In this document: piece after piece, positions 7,605 to 16,243 of the stretch
Position numbering within the stretch: position 1 is the first letter of the stretch
Layout of the letters: each line of letters starts with the position of its first letter
NCBI GenBank assembly: GCA_021846325.1
Contig: JAJZBX010000001.1
Coordinates: forward strand, 1-64,000
DNA: 64,000 nt
Direction of reading: 5' to 3'
Source: Actinomycetes bacterium
GTDB taxonomy: Bacteria > Actinomycetota > Acidimicrobiia > Acidimicrobiales > RAAP-2
Notes under the pieces: model-generated
Seen by the model: the letters and a program-made list of their open reading frames with translations, nothing else
The model's database searches: none
What the model was told of the DNA's origin: nothing
Translations under genes and position numbers: made by a program

Positions 7605-8657
7605 ATGAAGGACCCACGACCGTTGCGTGTGCCGCCCAAGTTGGACCGGGGCGACCGGGTGGCGATCGTCTCGCCCTCGTGGGCCGGCGCCGGTGCGTAC
7701 CCAGAAGTCCATGAGATGGGACTGCGAGTTCTGCGTGAGCGATTCGGTCTCATTCCCGTGGAATACCCCACCACCCGTCAGCTCGGTGCCAGTGCCGTCG
7801 AGCGGGCTCGGGACCTGAACGCCGCTTTCGCCGACTCCGAGATCAAGGCACTGATGGCGGTCATCGGTGGCTCGGACCAGATCACCGTGCTCCCGCATCT
7901 CGACGCGGACCTCATTGCGGCAAACCCCAAAGCGTTCTTCGGCTATTCGGACAACACCAACCTGCTGAACTACCTCTGGAACCTCGGGATTTCCAGTTAT
8001 CACGGTGGCTCGACACTCGTCCACCTGGCGCGTCCCGGCGGCGTGCACGACGTCGCCATGACCTCGCTGGGCCACGCACTCTTTGATCATCAGGTGGTTG
8101 AGATCGCACCGGTGGACTACTTCACGGACCTGGATTGCCGGTGGGAGGAACCTTCGACCCTGGCAGCACCGCTGCCCACGACGCCTGAAACGGGCTGGCA
8201 TTGGCACAATGGCGCACGCGTGGCCAGTGGGACTACGTGGGGCGGGAACCTCGAGATCCTCCACTGGAACCTGGCGAGCAATCGTTGGATTCTCCCCAAC
8301 GAGGCGTACGCCGGTTGCGTGCTCCTACTCGAGACATCCGAGGAAATGCCACCGGCTGACGACGTCTTTCGAATGTTACGAAACTTCGGTGAGCGCGGCT
8401 TGCTGGCCCAGTTTGGGGCCGTCGTCGTGGCCAAGGCCAAGGCGTGGCACGGTCACGCTCCACTCACGTTGCCCCAACGTACCGCCTTTCGTGCGGACCA
8501 AGAGGCCGCCGTCCTGCGCGCACTGGCGATCTACAACCCGCACGCGATCTTCGTGTACGGCCCCGATTTTGGCCACACCGACCCGCAATACGTCTTGCCT
8601 TACGGTGGACTGATGACCGTGGACGGACTCACCCAACGCATCAGCGTACGGTATTAA
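7605..8657 (+). CDS. Peptidase S66 family (LD-carboxypeptidase / MccF-like)
   Basis: The 350-aa protein begins LKxGDxVAIVSPS-like (PPKLDRGDRVAIVSPSWAG). It carries the S66 nucleophile motif FFGYSDNT, the preceding VIGGSDQI, and a late ETSEE and PDFGHT that supply the Glu and His of the Ser-Glu-His triad. S66 enzymes either trim D-Ala from murein tetrapeptides (LdcA) or cut acyl-sulfamoyl adenylates (MccF, microcin C immunity). Length and the YSDNT form are closer to MccF-like proteins, but the substrate is not shown. A longer upstream frame exists; its extra 63 codons have no family character. The gene is monocistronic. Confidence 0.82.
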   Translation: MKDPRPLRVPPKLDRGDRVAIVSPSWAGAGAYPEVHEMGLRVLRERFGLIPVEYPTTRQLGASAVERARDLNAAFADSEIKALMAVIGGSDQITVLPHLDADLIAANPKAFFGYSDNTNLLNYLWNLGISSYHGGSTLVHLARPGGVHDVAMTSLGHALFDHQVVEIAPVDYFTDLDCRWEEPSTLAAPLPTTPETGWHWHNGARVASGTTWGGNLEILHWNLASNRWILPNEAYAGCVLLLETSEEMPPADDVFRMLRNFGERGLLAQFGAVVVAKAKAWHGHAPLTLPQRTAFRADQEAAVLRALAIYNPHAIFVYGPDFGHTDPQYVLPYGGLMTVDGLTQRISVRY

Positions 8658-9375
8658 CACGCGGTGGCCCGGGGTTTTCGAGCGAGACGGCGACGGCCAA
8701 GGAGTCGCGACGAAGAACGTGCGCCGTCGTTCATTCGCTGAGCCCACGAGTTCGCGTTCACGCCGTTCGACCACGCAGCGTGATCCTGAGCCGACCAGTC
8801 CAGTCCAATCCAGTGGTTACATTCTCCGCCGCGGCGTTCGTCATATGGTGACCCCGTGCGCCGTCAGGCTTGATCAACCCGGCGCCCAGGGCTGACCCAA
8901 CGGCATCGTCGAATGCCCGACGGCGGTGTTCAACCAACCGAACTGAACGCGCGATCCTACGGCGCTGTTGGCCGCGCTCACCCACGAACAATCTCGAAGG
9001 TCCTGGAGTGGCCAAGCCTCGCCGCGCTGCACACGAACATTGGTTGGCGCTCTCTGTTCGCCCGACGGTTCGACCGTGGGGTTCACGCTTTGCGATTGCC
9101 GTGGTCGCGGTGTTCGAGTCGTGCTCACGCTGGCGTGATGCGGTAGTGCCTCGCTGGATGGCGAGGGCGGCCTGACCGGCGACGTCGCAAGCGACTCGTC
9201 GGCCCGATCGCCGCTCATGTTCTTGTTGTCGTCGTGGGTGCCAGCGTCGCCCCGCGGTCAGAACTGCGAGCCGTCTTGGGGTCCTCAGGCGACATCGATC
9301 GCTCGTGCGCCGCTCGCGCGTCGATCCGCGGTCGGCAGTTGGTTCGCAGTCGGCCCCACTGGTGACCCAACGGGG
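8658..9375. other. Long intergenic region, 718 nt, no gene supported
   Basis: The genes on both sides point into this gap, so it needs no promoter for them. Short frames exist on both strands but none has protein-like composition, a good start or a known motif. I found no tRNA-like cloverleaf, no terminator hairpin with a T run and no clear repeats. It may be a decayed gene. Confidence 0.4.
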
Positions 9376-10965
9376 TCAGGTACGTTCCAGCAGTCGGCGC
9401 GCCACCACCTTGAGACAGAGCGTTTCGTCGGCACCTTCAAAGATTGACAACACTCGTGCGTCGACGAAGTAGCGACTCACCGGATACTCCTCGGCGTAGC
9501 CCATCCCGCCGTGAATCTGCATCGCCTCGCGCGTGACCCATTCGGCGGCGCGACAGACGTAGGCCTTGGCCATCGAGGCCTCCGTCGAGCCGGCGCCGTC
9601 GCCCATGAGCTTGGCCACCGCCAGCGCAAATTGGCGCGAACACTGAATGACGGCGGCCATCGCGCCGAGCTTCGCGCGCGTCAGCTCGTAGTCGATGATC
9701 GGTGCACCGAAGACGCGTCGAGTGCGCGCGAACTCGAGTGCCGCGTCGTAGGCGGCCTGCATCACGCCAACGGCTCGCGCGGCGGTCTGGATTCGGCCAT
9801 TCTCGAAGCCGGCCATCTGAAAATAGAAACCCCGTCCGAGGCCCGCTTCGCCGCCGACGAGGTGGTCGTCGGGCACGAACCAGTTGTCGAAACTCACCTC
9901 GTAGGAGTGCATGCCCCGGTACCCAATGGTGTCAATGGGGCGACCCTCAAGTTTTCCATCCCGATCGTCGCGCTGGACGAACCCGTGACTGTCACCGCGG
10001 TCCTTCTCAACCAAGAAGAGCGACATGCCCCGGTGGGCCAGGGTTCGATCGGGGTCGGTACGCGCGAGCACCACCAAGACGTCGGCGCGGGCGGCGAACG
10101 TGCACCAGGTCTTGGTCCCGTTGAGCAGCCACCCGCCAGTGGTGCGTGTGGCGGCCGTCGTGAGGTTCGCGACGTCGCTGCCGTAGTCGGGCTCGGTCAC
10201 CGCGATGGCAGCGAGCACCGAGGCGTTCGCGACGCGCGGGAGCCACCGCGCCTTTTGCTCCTCGGTGCCGCCGGCGAGCAGGGCGCGCGTCAAGATCTCG
10301 GGACGCGTGATGAGTGAGCCGCCGATACCGAGGCTCGCTCGCGACAGCTCTTCGGTGGCCACGACCATCGCCAAGTACTCCGAGGCACCACCCACCGCGT
10401 CGCCGCCGTACATCGTGGGAATCGACAGGCCAAAGCCACCCAGGTCCCGAAGTCCGTCGATGACTGACTCGGGGATATCGCCATTGGTCCGGTGGACGGC
10501 TTCGGCGTGGGGGCGAATCTGCTCGTCGGCGAAGCGACGGAAGTGCTCGCGTACCATCGCGAAATCTTCACCGAGGTGGGGGTCGCCGGGGGACTCGGCC
10601 AGCTCGGCAATCACCGTGGGCTGGCGCTGTGCAGCGACGAACGCGGCGAACGGTGAGAACCAGGACTGTTCCACGCCCCACCGATCTTCTCGCCCCAGTA
10701 CTCGTTGGTGCAGGTCGCTGAGGGCGATGGCGAGGAACGCCGCGACGATCGCCCGTTCACTCTCGCCGAATTCGGCGTACGCGAGGCTCGCGCGCGCCGT
10801 CTCGATGGCGCTAGCCCCGTGGGCCAAGTCGTAGGCCAACTGTTGTTCGACGTCGGGGCCACCGCGCTCGCGCAACTGCTCGACCGCTCCGTCGACGACG
10901 GCGCGCGCGAGCTCGACGAGTTCGCGTAGCGTGGCCACGTCCGTTGGACGGCTCGAGCTGGACAT
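9376..10965 (-). CDS. Acyl-CoA dehydrogenase with N-terminal extension (methylsuccinyl-CoA dehydrogenase-like)
   Basis: The 529-aa FAD enzyme has an ordinary acyl-CoA dehydrogenase core from about residue 130: AVTEPDYGSDVANL, GTKTWCTFA, ARTRRVFGAPI, MQIHGGMGYAEEYPVSRYF. The catalytic Glu is in SIFEGADETL (about E510). The first ~130 residues are an extra helical domain, so the protein is about 140 residues longer than standard members. Methylsuccinyl-CoA dehydrogenases of the ethylmalonyl-CoA pathway have such an extension, and lyase and MaoC genes of that pathway's type are close. The specific substrate is inference; a general acyl-CoA dehydrogenase remains possible. The ATG start is supported by TAGTTT 6 nt upstream. 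Confidence 0.8.
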   Translation of the reverse strand: MSSSSRPTDVATLRELVELARAVVDGAVEQLRERGGPDVEQQLAYDLAHGASAIETARASLAYAEFGESERAIVAAFLAIALSDLHQRVLGREDRWGVEQSWFSPFAAFVAAQRQPTVIAELAESPGDPHLGEDFAMVREHFRRFADEQIRPHAEAVHRTNGDIPESVIDGLRDLGGFGLSIPTMYGGDAVGGASEYLAMVVATEELSRASLGIGGSLITRPEILTRALLAGGTEEQKARWLPRVANASVLAAIAVTEPDYGSDVANLTTAATRTTGGWLLNGTKTWCTFAARADVLVVLARTDPDRTLAHRGMSLFLVEKDRGDSHGFVQRDDRDGKLEGRPIDTIGYRGMHSYEVSFDNWFVPDDHLVGGEAGLGRGFYFQMAGFENGRIQTAARAVGVMQAAYDAALEFARTRRVFGAPIIDYELTRAKLGAMAAVIQCSRQFALAVAKLMGDGAGSTEASMAKAYVCRAAEWVTREAMQIHGGMGYAEEYPVSRYFVDARVLSIFEGADETLCLKVVARRLLERT

Positions 10966-10971
10966 ATCAGT

Positions 10972-10977
10972 AAACTA
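10972..10977 (-). promoter_or_regulatory. -10-like TAGTTT before the acyl-CoA dehydrogenase
   Basis: It lies 6 nt before the ATG on the minus strand. The divergent gene's TAGGCT lies 33 nt away on the other strand, so the two promoters must nearly overlap. Confidence 0.45.
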
Positions 10978-11010
10978 CCGGCTCGCAGGGATGCGGTGAG
11001 ATGGCGAGGA

Positions 11011-11016
11011 TAGGCT
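11011..11016 (+). promoter_or_regulatory. -10-like TAGGCT before the 142-aa gene
   Basis: It lies 6 nt before the GTG at 11023. Its -35 region would coincide with that of the divergent dehydrogenase gene. Confidence 0.45.
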
Positions 11017-11022
11017 GACCAG

Positions 11023-11451
11023 GTGAACGTGACGATGCTGCTGGCGGATTCGGCCCAAGTCGCTGATGGCAAGTTGTACATCTTGGGTGGCGGCTGGTCG
11101 GTGACGGGTCCCGATCCCGTTCCGTCGGCGGTGGCGGTCAAGGTGGGGGTCGACGCCCACGAATTTAACCTGGAACACCACTGGGAGTTGTTCTTAGAAG
11201 ACGCCGACGGACGTCTCGTCCAGTTCGAAACGCCCGAAGGGATGCAGAGCATCGAAGTGCGCGGTGATTTCTCGGCGACTGACCCCATTGGCGTACCGCT
11301 CGGTACGCCCGTCGACGTGCCCATCGCGGTGAATTTTGGACCGATCCCGCTCAACCCGGGGTCACGCTTCACCTGGCGTATGGTGATCGACGGCGAGAGC
11401 CTGCCTGGCGCCACCGCCTCGTTCACGACGCGGCCACTCTCGGTCGAGTAG
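11023..11451 (+). CDS. Conserved hypothetical protein, 142 aa, beta-rich
   Basis: The opening MLLADSAQVADGKLYILGGG is typical of a small actinobacterial family of unknown function. The rest is strand-rich (HHWELFLEDADG, IPLNPGSRFTWRMVIDGE), resembling a small beta-sandwich with no catalytic motif. There is no signal peptide or membrane segment, so it is probably cytoplasmic. It starts with GTG and is followed 27 nt later by the MaoC gene, with which it probably forms an operon together with mutY. I cannot give a function. Confidence 0.75.
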   Translation: MNVTMLLADSAQVADGKLYILGGGWSVTGPDPVPSAVAVKVGVDAHEFNLEHHWELFLEDADGRLVQFETPEGMQSIEVRGDFSATDPIGVPLGTPVDVPIAVNFGPIPLNPGSRFTWRMVIDGESLPGATASFTTRPLSVE

Positions 11452-11478
11452 CCGACCAAATTCGGGCAGACTAGGGCA

Positions 11479-11991
11479 ATGACCACGTTCGACAGACCAT
11501 TTGGCCGCTACTTCGAGGACTTTGTGCCGGGCGACGTCTATCGGCACTGGCCGGGCAAGACCATCACCGAATCCGACGACCACCTGTTTTGCATGATCAC
11601 GATGAATCACCACCCGCTGCACACCAACGCGTGGTTCGCCGAACACGAGAGCGTCCAGGGTCGCAACGTCGTAGTCGGCAACCTGGTCTACTCCCTCGTG
11701 CTCGGCATGAGCGTCCCCGACGTCTCGGGCGCCGCGATCGCCAACCTCGAAGTGGAGAGCCTCATCCATCGATATCCGACGTTTCACGGTGACACGATCT
11801 ACGCCGAGACGCGCGTGCTTGAGGTCACGCCGTCGACGTCGAAGCCAGACCGGGGGGTCGTCCTGGTTGAGACCAAGGGCTTCAATCAAGATGGTCGCGA
11901 GGTCTGTTACTTTCGCCGAAAGGTAATGGTGTGGAAGAGCGAGTTCGCGCCGGCGCGGCGCCGTCCGTACGGTGACGACGTCTGGGCCTAG
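11479..11991 (+). CDS. MaoC-family hot-dog hydratase (mesaconyl-CoA hydratase-like)
   Basis: The 170-aa single hot-dog protein reads FGRYFEDFVPGDVYRHWPGK, then ITESDDHLFCMITMNHHPLH, with the hydratase Asp/His pair in the second stretch, then NLEVESLIHRYPTFHGDTIY and FNQDGREVCYF. Members of this type hydrate 2-enoyl-CoA thioesters. The TMNxxPLHxN form resembles the MaoC proteins found beside malyl-CoA lyase and methylsuccinyl-CoA dehydrogenase genes in actinomycetes. That makes mesaconyl-CoA/methylmalyl-CoA interconversion plausible but unproven. The 3' end overlaps mutY by 20 nt. Confidence 0.8.
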   Translation: MTTFDRPFGRYFEDFVPGDVYRHWPGKTITESDDHLFCMITMNHHPLHTNAWFAEHESVQGRNVVVGNLVYSLVLGMSVPDVSGAAIANLEVESLIHRYPTFHGDTIYAETRVLEVTPSTSKPDRGVVLVETKGFNQDGREVCYFRRKVMVWKSEFAPARRRPYGDDVWA

Positions 11992-12868
11992 CGACCTGGC
12001 GGTGTTCCGACGGGCGCTGCGGGAGGCCTCGTCGAAGTTGGCGCGCGACCTGCCGTGGATCGGTTCGCGCGACCCGTGGGGCATTCTCGTCAGCGAAGTC
12101 ATGCTCCAGCAGACCCAGGCCGTTCGGGTCGTCGAGCCGTGGCGCCGCTTCATGACCGCGCTGCCCACCGCGCAGTCGTGTGCGGCGAGTTCACGCTCGA
12201 CGGTCCTGGAGCTCTGGCGCGGTCTGGGGTACAACCGCCGGGCCACGAACCTGCACGATGCGTCGCGGGCCATCGTTCGTGATCACGACGGACAAATTCC
12301 TCCACACCCCGCGACCCTGCGAACATTGCCGGGTGTGGGTTCGTATACCGCCAACGCGGTGGCGTCCTTCGCCTTCGGCGCGCCAGTCGGCGTGCTCGAT
12401 ACCAACGTTGGGCGCGTTCTCGCCCGCGCGATCGAGAACCGACGGCTAACACACGGCGAGGCGCAACGTCTCGCCGACGCGCTGGTGCCGAGGCGGGCGA
12501 GTGCGGCGCACAATCAGGCGATGCTCGACTTGGGCAGTCAGTATTGCGTTGGGGCTCCGCGCTGCGTGTCGTGTCCGCTCGCACACCACTGTCGTTGGCG
12601 GTGCGACGGGGGGATCGATCCCGCTCCGCGCAGCGCCGCCGTTTCGATTCGCCAGTCACCCTTCGAGGGCTCCGATCGCCAACTACGTGGTCGAATGGTC
12701 GACGTGCTGCGCGAGGGTCCAAGGCGTCTCGACGAGATGCGTGAGGTTCTCACCACCGACCGTGAACGCTTCACTCGACTACTGGGCGCACTCGTGCGAG
12801 ACGGCCTCGTCGAGGCGACGTCCGCGACGGTGCGACTGGCCGGCGATACTCGAAGCCCGATCGGGTGA
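11972..12868 (+). CDS. mutY: A/G-specific adenine glycosylase (DNA repair)
   Basis: MutY removes adenine mispaired with 8-oxoguanine. The 298-aa product has WGILVSEVMLQQTQ (catalytic Glu), the helix-hairpin-helix LRTLPGVGSYTANAV and the catalytic Asp in VLDTNVGRV. Its four Cys for a 4Fe-4S cluster are in YCVGAPRCVSCPLAHHC. Their spacing is C-x5-C-x2-C-x5-C, where the usual first spacing is x6. The C-terminal ~60 residues look like a small winged helix (MREVLTTDRERFTRLLGALV) and not a NUDIX-type recognition domain. The GTG start overlaps the MaoC gene, which implies translational coupling. Confidence 0.88.
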   Translation: MTTSGPSDLAVFRRALREASSKLARDLPWIGSRDPWGILVSEVMLQQTQAVRVVEPWRRFMTALPTAQSCAASSRSTVLELWRGLGYNRRATNLHDASRAIVRDHDGQIPPHPATLRTLPGVGSYTANAVASFAFGAPVGVLDTNVGRVLARAIENRRLTHGEAQRLADALVPRRASAAHNQAMLDLGSQYCVGAPRCVSCPLAHHCRWRCDGGIDPAPRSAAVSIRQSPFEGSDRQLRGRMVDVLREGPRRLDEMREVLTTDRERFTRLLGALVRDGLVEATSATVRLAGDTRSPIG

Positions 12869-12882
12869 ACTTTTCGGACCGG

Positions 12883-12888
12883 TAACCT
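12883..12888 (+). promoter_or_regulatory. -10-like TAACCT before the flavin reductase
   Basis: It lies 7 nt before the GTG at 12896, giving a probable leaderless transcript starting just after mutY. Confidence 0.4.
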
Positions 12889-12895
12889 CGCCTGG

Positions 12896-13369
12896 GTGAC
12901 GACACCAACGCTCGAGACCTACAAAGAGGCGGTCGGCCGTTTCGCCACCGGCGTCGTCGTAGTGACGGCCACGACCGAGCACGGTCCCGTCGGTTTCACC
13001 TGTCAGACGTTTGGCTCGCTCTCGCTCGATCCGCTGCTCATCACGTTCGCCGCAGCGGTGGACGGGCAGTCGTGGGCTCGTGTTCGCGCGCGTGGCGTGG
13101 TCGGTGTCAATATCCTGGCCGACGATCAGCTCGAAGAGGCCCGGCGCTTCGCGACCTCGGGTGCGGATCGCTTTGGCGCTGGCGAGTGGACGCGCGGACC
13201 GGCCGGATCGCCTCTGCTCGAGGGCTCGATTGCGCACGTCGAAGGACCCATCGTCGCCTTGACGAGGCACGGCGACCACGACGTGGCAGTGGTGCGCGTC
13301 GACTTTGTGGCGTCGTTCCCCGGCCGACCGCTCGTCTTCTACCAAGGCGGCTTTGGGGGACTCGCGTAG
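12896..13369 (+). CDS. Flavin reductase-like, FMN-binding protein
   Basis: The 157-aa protein matches the flavin reductase-like split-barrel family that reduces FMN/FAD with NAD(P)H for partner monooxygenases. Seen are the opening YKEAVGRFATGVVVVTATTE, GFTCQTFGSLSLDPLLITF, a typical VGVNILADDQ, ADRFGAGEW and a final VFYQGGFGG. No oxygenase gene is adjacent, so the partner is unknown. It may be a stand-alone reductase. It has its own putative leaderless promoter. Confidence 0.82.
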   Translation: MTTPTLETYKEAVGRFATGVVVVTATTEHGPVGFTCQTFGSLSLDPLLITFAAAVDGQSWARVRARGVVGVNILADDQLEEARRFATSGADRFGAGEWTRGPAGSPLLEGSIAHVEGPIVALTRHGDHDVAVVRVDFVASFPGRPLVFYQGGFGGLA

Positions 13370-13438
13370 GTGAGGTGACTTCACTACGCTTTTCCTAGAC
13401 GGCTAGGTTGGCCGTACGAGACGGGCGGGTGGAGTTCA

Positions 13439-14026
13439 ATGACCGTGGCGATTGGCGTGGTGGTCGCGGCCCTGGTGGTGGCGGCCATCGCGATGCGTCG
13501 GTATCTCGTACGTCGAGACAGGCGGTCCTCAGCCAATCGACCACTGCTCGAAGCGCCACCGTCGCCGTATCAGTCGGCGAAGGGGTTTCGTCTCATCGAC
13601 GGCGCAACGCCCTCGCCGCGACAGACGCCGGCGCCCCCGCGCCTTGAGCCGTCCGAGGAGTACGTGTTCAGCGACCCGACCTTGGGACCCGAGGAAGTGG
13701 GCGTGAGTCCGCACCGCCACGATGTGCAGTGGGCACTGGCGCGTTCGGCCCACCGGTCGGCGTTGACCCGCCGCCGTCGGTGGCTGGTGTTGGTAATCCT
13801 GGTCGCGCTCATCATCGCGACCGGTGCGTATCTTCACTATCGGCATGCCTGGTTCGGTGGACGAACCAACACGGGTTCGCCCGTCACCACGCCGGCACGG
13901 ATCGCCCTAGCACCCAACGCCTACGCTGTAGCTCGCCTCGCGACAACGTGGTCGGTGACCAACCCGCCGACGTGGGTGGCCACCCCGTTCGTTTTCGTTA
14001 CGACGACGGCACTATCTCGTCGATGA
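13439..14026 (+). CDS. Two-helix membrane protein of unknown function
   Basis: The 195-aa product has an N-terminal membrane segment (VAIGVVVAALVVAAIAM), a basic patch, a ~90-residue Pro/Ser-rich soluble region, a second membrane segment (RRWLVLVILVALIIATGAYL) and a short Thr/Ala-rich tail. GTGGAG lies 5 nt before the ATG as ribosome binding site. No family is recognised. Its last 29 nt overlap the 3' end of the convergent oligopeptidase gene. Confidence 0.6.
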   Translation: MTVAIGVVVAALVVAAIAMRRYLVRRDRRSSANRPLLEAPPSPYQSAKGFRLIDGATPSPRQTPAPPRLEPSEEYVFSDPTLGPEEVGVSPHRHDVQWALARSAHRSALTRRRRWLVLVILVALIIATGAYLHYRHAWFGGRTNTGSPVTTPARIALAPNAYAVARLATTWSVTNPPTWVATPFVFVTTTALSRR

Positions 14027-16160
14027 CGAACGCCAAGATCTGCGCTTCGTCTCGCCAGGCGTCGTAGCGTCCCGATGGGCCGCCGTGGCCCGCCCCCATC
14101 TCGGTCTTGAGGTAGGCGACGTTGTCGGGATTGAGATCGCGCAGTCGCAGCACCCACTTCGCGGGTTCCCAGAATCCGACGCGCGAGTCGTTGAGCCCGC
14201 CCGCGGCCAGGATGTGGGGGTAGACGCGGGTGCTGCCGTCGTCGTTGGTCGCGCGAAGGTTGTCGTAGGGCGAATACGACTTCATCGTTCGATAGACCGT
14301 GGCACTGGCGTCGGGGTCGCCCCACTCCTCCCACTCGCCGACCGTGAGGGGTAGCGAGGCGTCGAGCATCGTGGTGAGCGCGTCAACAAACGGCACTTCG
14401 GCCACGACGCAGCGGAAGAGGTCCGGTGCGAGGTTGACCACGGCCCCCATGAGCAGTCCACCAGCTGATCCACCGCGTGCGGCGAAGTGTCGTGGGTCGG
14501 TCCACCCCTCGGCCACGAGGCCGCGAGCCACCGCAACGAAATCGCTGAAGGTGGTCGGCTTTTGGGCGAGCTTACCCATCTCGTACCACGAGCGGCCCAT
14601 CTCGCCACCGCCTCGAACGTGCGCGACGGCGAAGATCACGCCCCGGTCGAGCAAGGAGAGGCGGATCGAGGAGAACGATGGATCGATTGATATCTCGTAG
14701 CTCCCGTACCCGTACAAGAGCAGCGGCGCGGGCCCGAGTGGGCGAAGCGTTCCGTCGTCGACGCGCACGACGTCTCGACGGGCGACCACCGAGACGGGAA
14801 TTCGCTCGCCGTCGCTCGCCTCGAACCAGAGTTGACCGGTAACGTACGCGTCGCGATCGTAGCCACCGCGAACGATCTGCTGCTTACGAACGTGACGTTC
14901 GCGCGTCACCAGGTCAACGTCCGCGATGAGGTGGGGAGTGACCATCGACGTGATCGCGACCCGCACCAAGCCGGTGTCGAACATCGGGTTCGCGCCCACG
15001 GCCACCGTGCTCGGTCGGTCCACGCCGTCCACCAGCCACGACTGCTCAAGTAGGTCGGTGCCCAAGGTCGCATCGGCACGAAGTGGCACCACGCGAACGG
15101 CCGCGCAACCTTCGTCGCGTTCGCTGATTACCAGGTGCGAGGCGAACGCGTCGACGCCGTCGAGGCGCGTGCCCGGTCGATGGGCGATCAGCTCGCGCCA
15201 GTGGTCCTCGGCGACGGGCCGACCCACGAGTCGAAAATCGGTAGCCTCCTCGTTGGTCACCTTGAGCCACCATCGAGTCCCGTGGGCGTCGACCAGATGT
15301 TCGACGCCGTACTCGATCCCGTGTCGGCGCTCGTCGATCGTTCGCAGGGGCTCGGTGGGCCGGTCGGCGGGTACGTAGCGGACCTCGGTGGTGGTCGACG
15401 AGGTGAGCGAGACGACGATCATCTCATTGTCCCTCGAACGGCCGACGGACACCGTGAACTGGGCGTCGTCTTCCTGGTAGACGAGAACGTCGTCGGACGA
15501 CGCGGTCTCGAGTCGATGACGCCACAACTGCCACGGGCGCATCGCGTCGTCGACTCGGGTGTAGAAGACGTGGCGACTGTCGGCCGACCACGCAAAGCCG
15601 TAGTAGACGTCATCGAGCGACTCGGGCAGCGGCGCGCCACCGGTCAGTGACCGAATGGTCACGCGGTGGCGTTCGTTGCCGTCGAAGTCGGTGCCGACGG
15701 CCACCCACGCATCGTCGGGGCTGACGTCAAAGACGCCGACCGACAAGAAGTCGTGACCCTCGGCCTCGACATTTTCGTCGAGGATGATCTGCTCGTTGTC
15801 GAGTTCGCACAGCGGATCAATGACCGGCGGGGTCACGTCGCCCGCCGCGGCGCGAACCCGGCAGCTGATGGGGTAGTTGAGACCCTCGCGGCTTCGCTCG
15901 AAGTACCACCACGACCCGCGACGAACCGGTACGGAGATGTCGGTCTCTTCGATGCGCATCTTGATTTCGTCGAACAGCTGGTTCTCGAGCGGCTTGAGGT
16001 GAGCGAGGGCGCTCGCGAGATAGTCGTTCTCGGCTCGAAGGTGCGCCAACACGTCGGGACTGTCACGGTCCATCAGCCAGTAGTAGGGATCGACGCGGGT
16101 GTCGCCGTGTCGAGAAATGGCGTGGGGGCGTTGGGGGGCAGAAGGGGTCAGTGGCACCAC
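13998..16160 (-). CDS. ptrB: Oligopeptidase B (prolyl oligopeptidase family, S9A)
   Basis: The 720-aa serine peptidase cuts short peptides after Lys/Arg in the cytoplasm. The N-terminus has the family's HGDTRVDPYYWLMDRDSPDV. The middle is the beta-propeller (residues ~75-400). The C-terminal alpha/beta-hydrolase domain carries Ser in ARGGSAGGLLMGAV (S565), Asp in GLNDSRVGFWEPAKW (D658) and His in GAGHGGPSGRY (H692). There is no signal peptide. The GTG start gives a short N-terminus usual for the family. The gene stands alone, divergent from sufB. Confidence 0.9.
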   Translation of the reverse strand: MVPLTPSAPQRPHAISRHGDTRVDPYYWLMDRDSPDVLAHLRAENDYLASALAHLKPLENQLFDEIKMRIEETDISVPVRRGSWWYFERSREGLNYPISCRVRAAAGDVTPPVIDPLCELDNEQIILDENVEAEGHDFLSVGVFDVSPDDAWVAVGTDFDGNERHRVTIRSLTGGAPLPESLDDVYYGFAWSADSRHVFYTRVDDAMRPWQLWRHRLETASSDDVLVYQEDDAQFTVSVGRSRDNEMIVVSLTSSTTTEVRYVPADRPTEPLRTIDERRHGIEYGVEHLVDAHGTRWWLKVTNEEATDFRLVGRPVAEDHWRELIAHRPGTRLDGVDAFASHLVISERDEGCAAVRVVPLRADATLGTDLLEQSWLVDGVDRPSTVAVGANPMFDTGLVRVAITSMVTPHLIADVDLVTRERHVRKQQIVRGGYDRDAYVTGQLWFEASDGERIPVSVVARRDVVRVDDGTLRPLGPAPLLLYGYGSYEISIDPSFSSIRLSLLDRGVIFAVAHVRGGGEMGRSWYEMGKLAQKPTTFSDFVAVARGLVAEGWTDPRHFAARGGSAGGLLMGAVVNLAPDLFRCVVAEVPFVDALTTMLDASLPLTVGEWEEWGDPDASATVYRTMKSYSPYDNLRATNDDGSTRVYPHILAAGGLNDSRVGFWEPAKWVLRLRDLNPDNVAYLKTEMGAGHGGPSGRYDAWRDEAQILAFVIDEIVPSS

Positions 16161-16204
16161 TCCACTCTGCCAGTAATTTTGGGCAGGACCCCGCGGCGAG
16201 TTAG

Positions 16205-16210
16205 TACTAT
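16205..16210 (+). promoter_or_regulatory. Possible -10 TACTAT of sufB
   Basis: It lies 33 nt before the sufB ATG, leaving room for the ribosome binding site GAAGGAGCGAG. The nearest -35-like TTGGGC is 20 nt upstream, too far to be convincing. Confidence 0.3.
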
Positions 16211-16243
16211 TGCGTAGGGGTAATTAGTTCCCGAAGGAGCGAG

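Noticed and set aside
9105-9140. tRNA T-arm (TTCGAGTC) in the long gap
   Set aside because: The flanking 5-bp stem does not pair and no acceptor or anticodon arm can be drawn.
16161-16243. Operator for a SufR or IscR-type repressor before sufB
   Set aside because: No convincing inverted repeat was found, and no sufR gene lies in the window.
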